The position numbers and the translations under genes were made by a program. Below are positions 34,501-42,315 of a DNA stretch of 58,930 bases, one piece after another. The DNA lies in contig CALGYZ010000005.1 in NCBI GenBank assembly GCA_937934645.1, forward strand, positions 1 through 58,930, given 5' to 3'. This stretch comes from an uncultured Bacillaceae bacterium (GTDB lineage Bacteria; Bacillota; Bacilli; Bacillales; Caldibacillaceae). Positions within the stretch are counted from its first letter, which is position 1; each line of letters starts with the position of its first letter. The notes under the pieces were generated by a model. The model searched no databases. It had not been told where the DNA came from and was given only the letters and a program-made list of their open reading frames with translations.

Positions 34501-35126
34501 CTTTTAATGGCACGGGTGCGCCTTTGTCCGTGGGCAGTTTGCAACTCTTCGCGCAGCTTTGCGCTTTCTTTGTCCAGATCTACGTCCTGCAGTAATTTCT
34601 TAATAGCCTCGGCGCCCATACCTGCCTGGAATTTATTGCCATACTTTTCCCGGTAAGAACGGTATTCCTTTTCAGACAGTAACTGTTTCTTCTCAAGGGA
34701 TGTATTTCCGGGCTCCGTAACGACATAAGAAGCGAAATAAATCACTTCTTCAAGGGCCCTTGGCGACATGTCGAGCACAAGCCCCATTCTGCTTGGAATT
34801 CCTTTGAAATACCAAATATGGGAGACCGGGGCGGCCAGTTCAATATGTCCCATTCTTTCACGGCGCACCTTGGAACGGGTAACTTCTACACCGCATCGGT
34901 CGCAAACGACACCTTTGTATCTAATCCGTTTATACTTTCCGCAATGGCATTCCCAATCTTTTGTAGGACCGAAAATCCGCTCACAAAACAGACCGTCTTT
35001 TTCCGGTTTTAATGTACGATAGTTAATCGTTTCCGGTTTTTTCACTTCACCGTAAGACCAGGAACGGATTTTATCCGGTGAAGCCAGGCCGATTTTCATA
35101 TACTCAAAATTATTAACGTCCAGCAA
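31533..35126 (-). CDS. rpoC: RNA polymerase beta' subunit
   Basis: A 1197-residue beta' subunit. Visible features: N-terminal zinc finger (CHCGKYKR, VVCDRCG; about 60-78), the clamp and rudder region, the Mg-binding NADFDGDQMAVH (about 450), trigger-loop region, and a second zinc site (ITREEDCGTD-like Cys, later CNTKHGVCKKCYG). The start is TTG after AGGAGGTCAGCCCC, supported by the family N-terminus LDVNNFEYMKIGLASPDK. It is separated from rpoB by 124 bp that contain a long hairpin. Confidence 0.98.
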   Translation of the reverse strand: MLDVNNFEYMKIGLASPDKIRSWSYGEVKKPETINYRTLKPEKDGLFCERIFGPTKDWECHCGKYKRIRYKGVVCDRCGVEVTRSKVRRERMGHIELAAPVSHIWYFKGIPSRMGLVLDMSPRALEEVIYFASYVVTEPGNTSLEKKQLLSEKEYRSYREKYGNKFQAGMGAEAIKKLLQDVDLDKESAKLREELQTAHGQRRTRAIKRLEVIEAFRSSGNDPSWMILDVLPVIPPELRPMVQLDGGRFATSDLNDLYRRVINRNNRLKRLLDLGAPSIIVQNEKRMLQEAVDALIDNGRRGRPVTGPGNRPLKSLSHMLKGKQGRFRQNLLGKRVDYSGRSVIVVGPSLKMYQCGLPKEMAIELFKPFVMKELVDRGLAHNIKSAKRKIERLHPEIWDVLEDVIKEHPVLLNRAPTLHRLGIQAFEPKLVEGRAIQLHPLVCTAYNADFDGDQMAVHVPLSAEAQAEARILMLAAQNILNPKDGKPVVTPSQDMVLGNYYLTMERKGAIGEGMVFKDREEALLAYQNGYVHLHTRVAVHAGSLENPTFTERQNKMLLLTTIGKLIFNEILPKSFPYINEPTTTNLEDRTPDKYFIEPTENVKEVLESRELVPPFKKGYLGKIIAQVFKRYKITETSKMLDKLKDLGFKYSTKGGITISIADITVLPQKYEILDEAQKKVDNVQKQFRRGLITEEERYDRVISIWSSAKDVIQEKLMKSLDRFNPIFMMSDSGARGNPSNFTQLAGMRGLMANPAGRIIELPIKSSFREGLTVQEYFISTHGARKGLADTALKTADSGYLTRRLVDVAQDVIIREEDCGTDRGIRISAIMDGAEVIEPLEERLVGRYSRKTVKHPETGEVIVKPNELITEDKARKIVEAGIESVWIRSAFTCNTKHGVCKKCYGVNLATGEEVEVGEAVGIIAAQSIGEPGTQLTMRTFHTGGVAGDDITQGLPRVQELFEARNPKGQAVISEIDGEVTSIGEGKDRQHEIVVSGEVETKTYNAPYTARLKVSVGDKVKRGQELTEGSIDPKELLKVTDVTTVQQYLLHEVQRVYRMQGVEIGDKHIEVMVRQMLRKVRIIDSGDTDVLPGTLMDIHQFTEANEKALREGKVPATGKPVLLGITKASLETESFLSAASFQETTRVLTDAAIKGKQDELLGLKENVIIGKLVPAGTGMTRYRKMGYKKVKEEEPVTTE

Positions 35127-35183
35127 GGGGCTGACCTCCTGTTCATAGGTTTATCCCGTTTCGCACGTTGAAATAAAAAGAAC

Positions 35184-35242
35184 AGAAAAACTCAATACAC
35201 AGAATCTCAAATCATTGAGAACTGTTTGTATTGAGTTTTTCT
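35184..35242 (-). other. 16-bp-stem hairpin between rpoB and rpoC
   Basis: A perfect 16-bp inverted repeat (35184-35199 with 35227-35242) encloses an inner 6-bp hairpin TCTCAA-ATCA-TTGAGA (35205-35220) and CAG/CTG pairs. It starts eight bases after the rpoB stop. On the minus strand the 3' arm ends in GAGTTTTTCT and is followed by GTTCTTTTTATTTC, so it resembles an intrinsic terminator or a strong processing site. Confidence 0.75.
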
Positions 35243-35250
35243 ATCATTTA

Positions 35251-38200
35251 CTACTTGGAAACACCTACTTTTTCTGATTCCTTCTTATCTTTGTTTTCAG
35301 GAGAAATATTTAAAGCGTCTGATTGTTGCAGATCATCATTTTCAAAGTCCTTCATATTGATCTCCTTCTGATCTGCAGACAGGATTTTAACATCCAATCC
35401 TAAGCTTTGTAATTCTTTAATCAAAACTTTAAAGGATTCAGGAACACCCGGTTCCGGTATATTTTCCCCTTTTACGATCGCTTCGTATGTTTTTACCCGG
35501 CCGACAATGTCGTCAGATTTTACCGTCAACAATTCTTGCAATGTATATGCCGCACCATAAGCTTCAAGCGCCCATACTTCCATTTCCCCGAATCTCTGTC
35601 CGCCGAATTGCGCTTTTCCGCCCAGAGGCTGCTGGGTTACTAGCGAATACGGACCTGTCGAGCGGGCATGAAGCTTGTCGTCAACCATATGGGCCAGTTT
35701 AAGCATATACATGATGCCGACAGCCACTCTGCTGTCAAACGGTTCTCCTGTTCTTCCATCGTACAGCACGGTTTTTCCATCTCTGGGCAGTCCGGCTTCC
35801 TCTAACGTATCCCAGACTTCATCTTCCGTTGCTCCGTCAAACACAGGCGTTGCAACGTGAATGCCGAGCTTTTTCGCGGCAATACCGAGGTGCAGCTCAA
35901 GCACCTGCCCGATGTTCATACGGGATGGAACGCCCAACGGGTTTAACAGTATATCAATCGGGGTTCCGTCCGGTAAAAACGGCATATCTTCCTCGGGCAG
36001 AATACGGGAAATAACACCTTTGTTACCGTGCCGTCCCGCCATTTTGTCACCAACACGGATTTTCCGTTTTTGTGCAATATAAACACGTACCAGCTGGTTC
36101 ACGCCCGGAGGCAGTTCGTCGCCATCTTCTCTCGTAAACACTTTAACATCGTGCACAATGCCGCCTCCGCCGTGGGGTACACGAAGGGATGTATCCCGGA
36201 CTTCACGGGCTTTTTCACCGAAGATGGCATGGAGAAGCCGCTCTTCAGCCGTCAATTCCGTTACCCCTTTAGGCGTGACTTTTCCGACCAGAAGATCCCC
36301 GTCTTTTACCTCGGCGCCGATTCTGACAATTCCGCGCTCATCCAAATTACGCAGAGCATCTTCGCCGACGTTTGGAATATCTCTCGTGATTTCTTCCGGC
36401 CCAAGCTTTGTATCTCTTGCTTCCGCTTCGTATTCCTCGATGTGAATAGATGTATAAACATCCTCTTTCACAAGACGTTCGCTCATGATAATGGCGTCCT
36501 CATAGTTGTAACCTTCCCATGTCATAAACGCTACCAGGACGTTTTTACCGAGGGCCAGTTCACCTTTTTCCATGGACGGGCCGTCTGCCAGTAAGTCTCC
36601 CTTTTTCACCCGGTCGCCAACTTTAACAAGCGGCCGTTGGTTAAAGCACATTCCGTTATTCGAACGCATAAACTTTTGGATGCGGTAGCGGTCAACATCA
36701 CCGTGAACTTCCTGTCCATCAACGACAGAAACACGGCGAACCCTGATCTCTCTTCCTTCCACATGTTCAACAATTCCGTCATGCTTACAAATTACAGCAG
36801 CTCCTGAATCACGGGCACTGACATATTCCATTCCAGTACCTACAAGCGGAGCCTCGGGTTCAAGTAACGGTACCGCTTGCCGCTGCATGTTTGCTCCCAT
36901 TAACGCACGGTTGGAGTCATCGTTCTCAAGGAACGGAATACATGCTGTCGCGGCAGACACAACTTGTTTAGGTGAAACATCTATATAGTCGACACGGTCA
37001 ACAGGCACAACAATGTTCTCGCCACGGAACCTTGCGAACACTTCTTTATCCAAAAAGTTTCCTTCTTCATCTATTTTTGCGTTCGCCTGGGCAATGACAT
37101 AGTTATCCTCTTCATCGGCAGTCATGTAATGAATTTCGTCCGTTACACGGCCGGTCTCAGGATCGACTTTTCTGTAAGGTGTTTCAATAAAACCGAATTT
37201 ATTAACTTTTGCATAAGTTGAGAGCGAGTTGATTAAGCCGATGTTTGGTCCTTCCGGTGTTTCGATCGGGCACATTCTTCCGTAGTGGGAATAGTGAACG
37301 TCACGTACTTCCATTCCGGCACGTTCCCTTGTTAAACCGCCGGGACCGAGGGCAGACAATCTCCGCTTATGTGTAAGCTCGGACAGTGGATTTGTCTGGT
37401 CCATAAACTGGGATAACTGGGAGCTGCCGAAAAACTCTTTAATAGCCGCAATAACCGGACGAATGTTAATCAGTTGCTGCGGTGTAATTGTGTTTATATC
37501 CTGAATGGACATTCTTTCGCGCACTACTCTTTCCATACGGGAAAGTCCGATTCTGAACTGGTTTTGCAACAATTCACCGACTGAACGCAAGCGGCGGTTG
37601 CCCAAATGATCGATGTCATCGGTCCTGCCGATTCCGTGCAATAAATTGAAGAAATAGCTTATTGATGCGATAATATCAGCAGGGGTTATATGTTTGACGT
37701 CTTCCTCAATATTCGCATTACCGATGATCGTAATTTCTTTTTCTTCATCATTCGGGTCATAAACTTTTACTGATTGGATGGCGATTTCATCCTCAAGCAC
37801 ACCGCCAACCGGATCAAACCTTTTGATAGCCATGCCTTTTTCCAGGTGCGGGATAATTTGATCCAATGTACGCCGGTCGAGAACCGTGCCTTTTTCCGCT
37901 ATAATCTCTCCTGTCTCCGGATCAGCCAAAGTTTCAGCCAGTGTATGCCCGAACAAGCGGTCAGCGATATGTAATTTTTTATTTATTTTATATCGTCCGA
38001 CACTAGCAAGATCATAACGTTTCGGGTCGAAAAACCGCGAAATGAGTAAATTTCTCGCATTTTCAACAGTCGGCGGTTCTCCGGGCCGCAAACGCTCATA
38101 AATTTCTATTAAAGCTTTTTCTGAATTATCTGTGTTGTCTTTTTCAAGCGTATTTCTTAAATACTCATTATCTCCGATCAGATCAATGATTTCCTGATCC

Positions 38201-38817
38201 GAGCCGAATCCTAACGCACGGAGTAAAACAGTGACCGGCAGTTTCCGTGTACGGTCAATCCGGACATAAACGACATCCTTTGCGTCTGTTTCATATTCCA
38301 ACCAGGCTCCGCGGTTTGGTATAACGGTTGCGGTATATCCACGTCTACCATTTTTATCAACTTTTGCACTATAATATACACTGGGGGAACGGACTAGCTG
38401 GGACACAATGACGCGTTCCGCACCGTTGATAATAAAGGTTCCAGTTTCGGTCATCAGCGGGAAATCACCCATGAACACGTCCTGGTCTTTTACTTCCCCG
38501 GTTTCTTTATTCACTAAACGCACTTTCACCCGCAACGGAGCTGCGTAGGTGACGTCGCGCTCTTTTGCTTCATCAACGGAATACTTCGGTTCACCTAATT
38601 CATAATCAATGAATTCCAGTGACAGATTTCCGGTAAAATCCTCAATCGGGGAGATATCACGAAACATTTCCCTGATTCCTTCATCGAGAAACCACTGGTA
38701 TGAAGCGGTCTGTATTTCGACGAGGTTGGGTAATTCCAAAACTTCCTTGATTTTTGCGTAACTTCTGCGTTGGCGGTACCGTCCGTACTGAACTAGTTGA
38801 CCTGTCAACTGATTCAC
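35251..38817 (-). CDS. rpoB: RNA polymerase beta subunit
   Basis: A 1188-residue beta subunit. The rifampicin-binding cluster (about 465-490) reads SQLSQFMDQTNPLSELTHKR with LSALGPGG following, the sensitive form. Later motifs include the catalytic-site GDKMAGRHGNKG and the C-terminal QPLGGKAQFGGQRFGEMEVW. The C-terminus is extended by an acidic, Lys-rich tail of about 30 residues. The ATG follows GAGGGGTGAATC; there is a promoter and a leader of about 40 bp. Confidence 0.98.
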   Translation of the reverse strand: MNQLTGQLVQYGRYRQRRSYAKIKEVLELPNLVEIQTASYQWFLDEGIREMFRDISPIEDFTGNLSLEFIDYELGEPKYSVDEAKERDVTYAAPLRVKVRLVNKETGEVKDQDVFMGDFPLMTETGTFIINGAERVIVSQLVRSPSVYYSAKVDKNGRRGYTATVIPNRGAWLEYETDAKDVVYVRIDRTRKLPVTVLLRALGFGSDQEIIDLIGDNEYLRNTLEKDNTDNSEKALIEIYERLRPGEPPTVENARNLLISRFFDPKRYDLASVGRYKINKKLHIADRLFGHTLAETLADPETGEIIAEKGTVLDRRTLDQIIPHLEKGMAIKRFDPVGGVLEDEIAIQSVKVYDPNDEEKEITIIGNANIEEDVKHITPADIIASISYFFNLLHGIGRTDDIDHLGNRRLRSVGELLQNQFRIGLSRMERVVRERMSIQDINTITPQQLINIRPVIAAIKEFFGSSQLSQFMDQTNPLSELTHKRRLSALGPGGLTRERAGMEVRDVHYSHYGRMCPIETPEGPNIGLINSLSTYAKVNKFGFIETPYRKVDPETGRVTDEIHYMTADEEDNYVIAQANAKIDEEGNFLDKEVFARFRGENIVVPVDRVDYIDVSPKQVVSAATACIPFLENDDSNRALMGANMQRQAVPLLEPEAPLVGTGMEYVSARDSGAAVICKHDGIVEHVEGREIRVRRVSVVDGQEVHGDVDRYRIQKFMRSNNGMCFNQRPLVKVGDRVKKGDLLADGPSMEKGELALGKNVLVAFMTWEGYNYEDAIIMSERLVKEDVYTSIHIEEYEAEARDTKLGPEEITRDIPNVGEDALRNLDERGIVRIGAEVKDGDLLVGKVTPKGVTELTAEERLLHAIFGEKAREVRDTSLRVPHGGGGIVHDVKVFTREDGDELPPGVNQLVRVYIAQKRKIRVGDKMAGRHGNKGVISRILPEEDMPFLPDGTPIDILLNPLGVPSRMNIGQVLELHLGIAAKKLGIHVATPVFDGATEDEVWDTLEEAGLPRDGKTVLYDGRTGEPFDSRVAVGIMYMLKLAHMVDDKLHARSTGPYSLVTQQPLGGKAQFGGQRFGEMEVWALEAYGAAYTLQELLTVKSDDIVGRVKTYEAIVKGENIPEPGVPESFKVLIKELQSLGLDVKILSADQKEINMKDFENDDLQQSDALNISPENKDKKESEKVGVSK

Positions 38818-38857
38818 CCCTCAAAAACATTTTGGAAATGCCAAAAACTTAACACCC

Positions 38858-38886
38858 ATTTTACTCAAATGTTATTTGAATAGCAA
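38858..38886 (-). promoter_or_regulatory. rpoB promoter with palindromic spacer
   Basis: Minus strand: -35 TTGCTA (38881-38886), 17-bp spacer, -10 TAAAAT (38858-38863). The spacer contains the palindrome TCAAAT-N3-ATTTGA (38865-38879). The -35 begins in the T-run of the preceding terminator. Confidence 0.65.
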
Positions 38887-38915
38887 AAAAAGAAAATGGT
38901 TTCCCTAGAAAACCA
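38886..38915 (-). terminator. terminator upstream of rpoB
   Basis: Minus strand: TGGTTTTC-TAG-GGAAACCA (8 pairs, one G-U) followed by TTTTCTTTTTTT. It would stop reads coming from the RsmC-like gene just before the rpoB promoter. Confidence 0.8.
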
Positions 38916-39035
38916 AATTAATTCATCTATTATTTATTTAATTCTCACCACTTTGGCAAATTTTATACGAAAATTATGTGAAAAATGGTTTTGTTTGGTA
39001 TATATATGTTTGCATTAAGATATGCTAACACACAT

Positions 39036-39650
39036 TTATTCAAGAGTCAAACCCTTTTTTGCCCGTAAAATATAATAGCCTTTTTCTTTTTTTACAATTT
39101 CCACATTTCCGTACAGTTCTCCGATTTTTTTCTTTGCAGACGGAGCTCCTTGCTTTTTTTGGATGACGACCCAAAGTTCCCCGCCTCTTTTTAAATGATG
39201 GAAACTGTTTTCAAAAATTGCATGCACGACTTTTTTCCCCGCTCTTACCGGCGGATTCGTGACCACTGCTGCATATTCCTTTTCAGTCACATTGGAGAAT
39301 CCGTCGCTTTCAAAAACTTCTACGTTATGTATTTCATTATGCAGTGCATTTTCTTTCGCAAGCCGGACCGCGCGTTCATTAATATCAAACATATGTATTT
39401 TCCGGTTTGGAAATGCCCGGGCAATCGCCAGGCCGATCGGGCCGTATCCGCAACCTGCATCTAAAACAGGTCCGGGAACTTCCGGTTCCGTGAAAGTTTC
39501 AATTAATAAACGTGAACCAAAGTCTATGTATTTTTTGGAAAACACACTATGGTCCGTTTTAAATTGAAATGTAAAATTTCTTAACTTACACGACCAAAAT
39601 AACGGATTGCTTTCTGTTTCCGGTTTTTTGGAAAAGTAGTGATCCATCAA
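39036..39650 (-). CDS. rsmC: RsmC-like class I methyltransferase (YbxB)
   Basis: A 204-residue Rossmann-fold methyltransferase with the SAM motif LDAGCGYGPIGL (about 64-75), acidic DINERAV, and the MTS-family catalytic TNPPVRAGK (about 133-141). By family it makes m2G in 16S rRNA (RsmC makes m2G1207 in E. coli). The B. subtilis relative YbxB has the same position between rplL and rpoB. The start is TTG by ribosome-binding-site spacing (GAGGTG), or the ATG right after it. Confidence 0.9.
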   Translation of the reverse strand: MMDHYFSKKPETESNPLFWSCKLRNFTFQFKTDHSVFSKKYIDFGSRLLIETFTEPEVPGPVLDAGCGYGPIGLAIARAFPNRKIHMFDINERAVRLAKENALHNEIHNVEVFESDGFSNVTEKEYAAVVTNPPVRAGKKVVHAIFENSFHHLKRGGELWVVIQKKQGAPSAKKKIGELYGNVEIVKKEKGYYILRAKKGLTLE

Positions 39651-39703
39651 ATTTATTCACCTCAAAAATATTAATCTGCAAACCAGGCGATTATATTCAA
39701 ATG

Positions 39704-39736
39704 TAAAAAAAGTCCGCTGTTTAAGCGGACTTTTTA
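39704..39736. terminator. terminator of rplJ-rplL
   Basis: AGTCCGCT / AGCGGACT 8-bp stem (39711-39718 with 39724-39731), flanked by A's and T's on both sides, about 30 bp after the rplL stop. On the minus strand it ends in seven T's. Confidence 0.9.
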
Positions 39737-39765
39737 AATATATTCCCTTCAGGCTTGTTACCGGC

Positions 39766-40131
39766 TTATTTTAATTCTACGCCGGCACCAACTTCTTCAA
39801 GTTTCGCTTTAATTTCTTCAGCTTCTTCTTTGGAAACTCCTTCTTTAACTGGTTTCGGCGTGTTGTCAACAAGCTCTTTTGCATCTTTCAGGCCAAGACC
39901 TGTAATTTCACGCACAGCTTTGATAACTTTGATTTTTTGTTGACCTGCATCAGTCAATACAACATCAAATTCTGTTTTTTCTTCTTCAGCTGCACCGCCT
40001 GCAGCAGCACCTGCAACTGCTACCGGAGCAGCAGCAGTTACTCCGAACTCTTCCTCAATAGCTTTTACAAGATCATTTAATTCAAGAACTGACATTTCTT
40101 TAATGGCTTCAATAATTTGTTCTTTAGTCAT
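39766..40131 (-). CDS. rplL: 50S ribosomal protein L7/L12
   Basis: A 121-residue L7/L12: N-terminal dimerisation domain, flexible Ala/Gly/Val-rich hinge (about 34-50), and C-terminal domain with VIKAVREITGLGLKDAKELV that recruits translation GTPases. The ATG with GGGAGG at eight bases is preferred over one two codons earlier. It is 31 bp after rplJ; L10 binds several L7/L12 dimers. Confidence 0.97.
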   Translation of the reverse strand: MTKEQIIEAIKEMSVLELNDLVKAIEEEFGVTAAAPVAVAGAAAGGAAEEEKTEFDVVLTDAGQQKIKVIKAVREITGLGLKDAKELVDNTPKPVKEGVSKEEAEEIKAKLEEVGAGVELK

Positions 40132-40162
40132 TCTCATTTCCTCCCGTTTTCAAATTTTTATT

Positions 40163-40669
40163 TCAAGCGCCTTGTTCTTCTTCCTCTTTTTTATCTGCAA
40201 CTGCTTTAACAGCAAGAGCAAAGTCGCGGACCGGAGCCTGTAAAACAGAAAGAAGCATGGACAGCAATCCTTCTCTTGAAGGCAGGTTGGCCAGCGCCTT
40301 AACTTCATCGACGGAAACAATGTTGCCTTCGATTACTCCGGCTTTGATTTCAAGATCCTCGTGTTCTTTCGCAAAGTTGTTTATAATTTTCGCCGGGGCA
40401 ATGACATCCTCAGTGCTAAAGGCAATGGCATTCGGACCTTTTAAGTATTCCGTCAGATCTTCCAAGTTTGCCTCTTTGGCAGCACGGCGCATCAATGTGT
40501 TTTTATAAACTTTAAATTCAACGCCGGCTTCGCGCAATTGTTTACGAAGTTCAGTGACTTCAGCAACATTCAGGCCGCGGTAGTCTACCAGCACGGTAGA
40601 TACGCTGTCTTTTAATTTTTCAGTGATTTCATTTACAATCTGTTTCTTTTGTTCAATTGCGCTCGACAT
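40163..40669 (-). CDS. rplJ: 50S ribosomal protein L10
   Basis: A 168-residue L10, the base of the L7/L12 stalk, with LVDYRGLNVAEVTELRKQLREA and a C-terminal helix that holds the L12 dimers. The ATG follows GAGGTGTAGAA. It is preceded by a leader with a terminator, the standard site of L10-L12 feedback. Confidence 0.97.
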   Translation of the reverse strand: MSSAIEQKKQIVNEITEKLKDSVSTVLVDYRGLNVAEVTELRKQLREAGVEFKVYKNTLMRRAAKEANLEDLTEYLKGPNAIAFSTEDVIAPAKIINNFAKEHEDLEIKAGVIEGNIVSVDEVKALANLPSREGLLSMLLSVLQAPVRDFALAVKAVADKKEEEEQGA

Positions 40670-40715
40670 TTCTACACCTCCTGAATAAGATTCGCACATC
40701 TATACCGGGTTCATT

Positions 40716-40750
40716 AAAAAAACCCCCAGTCCTGTAGACATGGAGGTTTT
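40716..40750 (-). terminator. attenuator terminator of the rplJ leader
   Basis: Minus-strand RNA: AACCUCCAUGUC pairs with GACUGGGGGUU across UACAG (one G-U, one bulge), followed by seven U's, 47 bp before rplJ. Confidence 0.82.
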
Positions 40751-40885
40751 CAGACACAGCAAACTCCATAGTTACGGTATACAACCGGTAACTATGAACA
40801 TCTATGTGACTACCTCGGTAGGAAATTAAGCTGCAAGCAGCACCTACTGTCTACGGTATAAATGTGATTTATATTAAGTTGTTAC
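40751..40885 (-). promoter_or_regulatory. L10 leader RNA
   Basis: About 135 nt between the rplJ promoter and the attenuator. It can form several stems, for example CATAGTTACCGGT/ACCGTAACTATG and GTAGACAG with its downstream copy in the terminator (CTACAGG region). In Bacillus the L10-L12 complex binds such a leader and promotes termination. Placement and fold agree, but no covariance model was run. Confidence 0.7.
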
Positions 40886-40896
40886 TGGCTTGTTGT

Positions 40897-40926
40897 ATAT
40901 TAGCACAATTCTCCTGCAAAAGTCAA
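40897..40926 (-). promoter_or_regulatory. rplJ promoter (sigma-A)
   Basis: Minus strand: -35 TTGACT (40921-40926), 18-bp spacer, -10 TAATAT (40897-40902). The -35 lies just after the rplA stop codon. Confidence 0.82.
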
Positions 40927-40932
40927 CTCTTA

Positions 40933-41622
40933 TTAAAAGGTTGTCGGGTCAACTTTAATTCCGGGACCCATTGTTGTGCTTATAACAAGGTTTCTGATAT
41001 AAGTACCTTTCGCAGATGCCGGCTTTGATTTCAAAATTGTTTCGTTGATTGTAGCAAAGTTTTCATAAAGCTTTTCATTGTCAAAGGAGACTTTGCCGAT
41101 CGGTACGTGTACGTTTCCGGCTTTATCAGCACGGTACTCAACTTTACCTTTCTTAATATCCTCAACTGCACGGGCAACATCAAATGTAACCGTGCCGGTT
41201 TTCGGGTTCGGCATGAGTCCTTTCGGTCCGAGAATGCGTCCCAATTTACCTACTTCGGCCATCATATCAGGCGTTGCCACAACTACATCAAAATCAAGCC
41301 AGCCCTGCTGGATTTTATTAATATATTCTGCATCGCCTACATAATCAGCGCCTGCCGCTTCGGCTTCTTTCGCTTTTTCCCCTTTGGCAATAACCAATAC
41401 GGTAAGGGTTTTTCCGGTTCCATGCGGAAGAACAACAGCACCGCGGATTTGTTGATCGCTTTTACGCGTATCAATACCTAAGCGGTAAGCTACTTCTACA
41501 GTTGCGTCAAAGTTTGCGATGTTTGTTTTCTTGACTAATTCAATTGCTTCTTTTGCATCATATGCCTTTGTACGGTCAATAAGTTTTGCGGCTTCTAAAT
41601 ATTTTTTTCCTCTTTTAGCCAT
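40933..41622 (-). CDS. rplA: 50S ribosomal protein L1
   Basis: A 229-residue L1 of the mobile stalk that helps eject E-site tRNA. It shows GPRGLMPNPKTGT-type signature (GPKGLMPNPKTGTV) and ends at GPGIKVDPTTF, about three residues shorter than B. subtilis L1. The ATG before AKRGKKYLEAAKL was chosen over an upstream in-frame codon lacking a ribosome-binding site. It is 99 bp after rplK. Confidence 0.97.
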   Translation of the reverse strand: MAKRGKKYLEAAKLIDRTKAYDAKEAIELVKKTNIANFDATVEVAYRLGIDTRKSDQQIRGAVVLPHGTGKTLTVLVIAKGEKAKEAEAAGADYVGDAEYINKIQQGWLDFDVVVATPDMMAEVGKLGRILGPKGLMPNPKTGTVTFDVARAVEDIKKGKVEYRADKAGNVHVPIGKVSFDNEKLYENFATINETILKSKPASAKGTYIRNLVISTTMGPGIKVDPTTF

Positions 41623-41721
41623 TTTTATCCTCCTCAATTGTGGTTTTAACGGTTGGGACCTCCCACGAACAGAGGTTGCGGACACGGAATAAATCCTGCC
41701 GCAACCTCATACTTTCATAAC

Positions 41722-42147
41722 TTAATCTTCAATAACGATACCCATGCTGCGGGCCGTACCTTCAACCATCTTCATGGCAGCTTCGATACTTGCAGCGTTT
41801 AAATCAGGCATTTTTGTCTCAGCAATTTCACGTACTTTATCACGCTTAATTGTTGCCACCTTATTCCGGTTAGGCTCACCGGAACCTGAATCGATACCGG
41901 CTGCTTTCTTCAAAAGAACGGCAGCAGGTGGTGTTTTAGTAATGAAAGTAAATGAACGGTCTTCATATACCGTAATTTCTACAGGTATAATCAAACCGGC
42001 ATGTTCAGCTGTACGGGCGTTGAATTCTTTACAGAATCCCATAATGTTAATACCGGCTTGCCCCAACGCAGGACCTACCGGCGGTGCAGGATTTGCTTTA
42101 CCTGCCGGAATTTGCAGTTTTACAACATTTACAACTTTTTTAGCCAC
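41722..42147 (-). CDS. rplK: 50S ribosomal protein L11
   Basis: A 141-residue L11 of the GTPase-associated centre, involved in factor binding and RelA activation, with the proline-rich hinge PAGKANPAPPVGPALGQ. The start is GTG, after AAGGAGGTGTGTCTC. An in-frame ATG 18 codons earlier would give a non-family extension. Its own promoter lies at 42219-42247. Confidence 0.97.
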   Translation of the reverse strand: MAKKVVNVVKLQIPAGKANPAPPVGPALGQAGINIMGFCKEFNARTAEHAGLIIPVEITVYEDRSFTFITKTPPAAVLLKKAAGIDSGSGEPNRNKVATIKRDKVREIAETKMPDLNAASIEAAMKMVEGTARSMGIVIED

Positions 42148-42218
42148 GAGACACACCTCCTTAGTCCGTGATGTGGTATAACTGGGCATATGCCCTCCCA
42201 CTCAAATCCATAACATAT

Positions 42219-42247
42219 ATCTTACAATAGTGTTAAATTGATGTCAA
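42219..42247 (-). promoter_or_regulatory. rplK promoter (sigma-A)
   Basis: Minus strand: perfect -35 TTGACA (42242-42247), 17-bp spacer, -10 TAAGAT (42219-42224). Confidence 0.9.
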
Positions 42248-42315
42248 TCTCTACAAAAAGAGACATACTGACTTATAAATAATATCAAATGATATTATTT
42301 TTTTCAAGAATTTCT

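Noticed and set aside
36028..36594. 188-codon open frame on the plus strand inside rpoB
   Set aside because: It lies antisense to a fully conserved rpoB, has no ribosome-binding site and no recognisable protein features. It is a shadow of codon bias.
42148..42201. 18-codon N-terminal extension of rplK from an ATG
   Set aside because: The extension does not match L11, and the GTG start has an excellent AAGGAGGTG site and restores the usual 141 residues.
42279..42307. 10-bp A/T hairpin with T-run after nusG
   Set aside because: The stem (AATAATATCA/TGATATTATT) has only two G-C pairs, and its T-run is on the plus strand, the wrong one for nusG. It is too weak to call a terminator.
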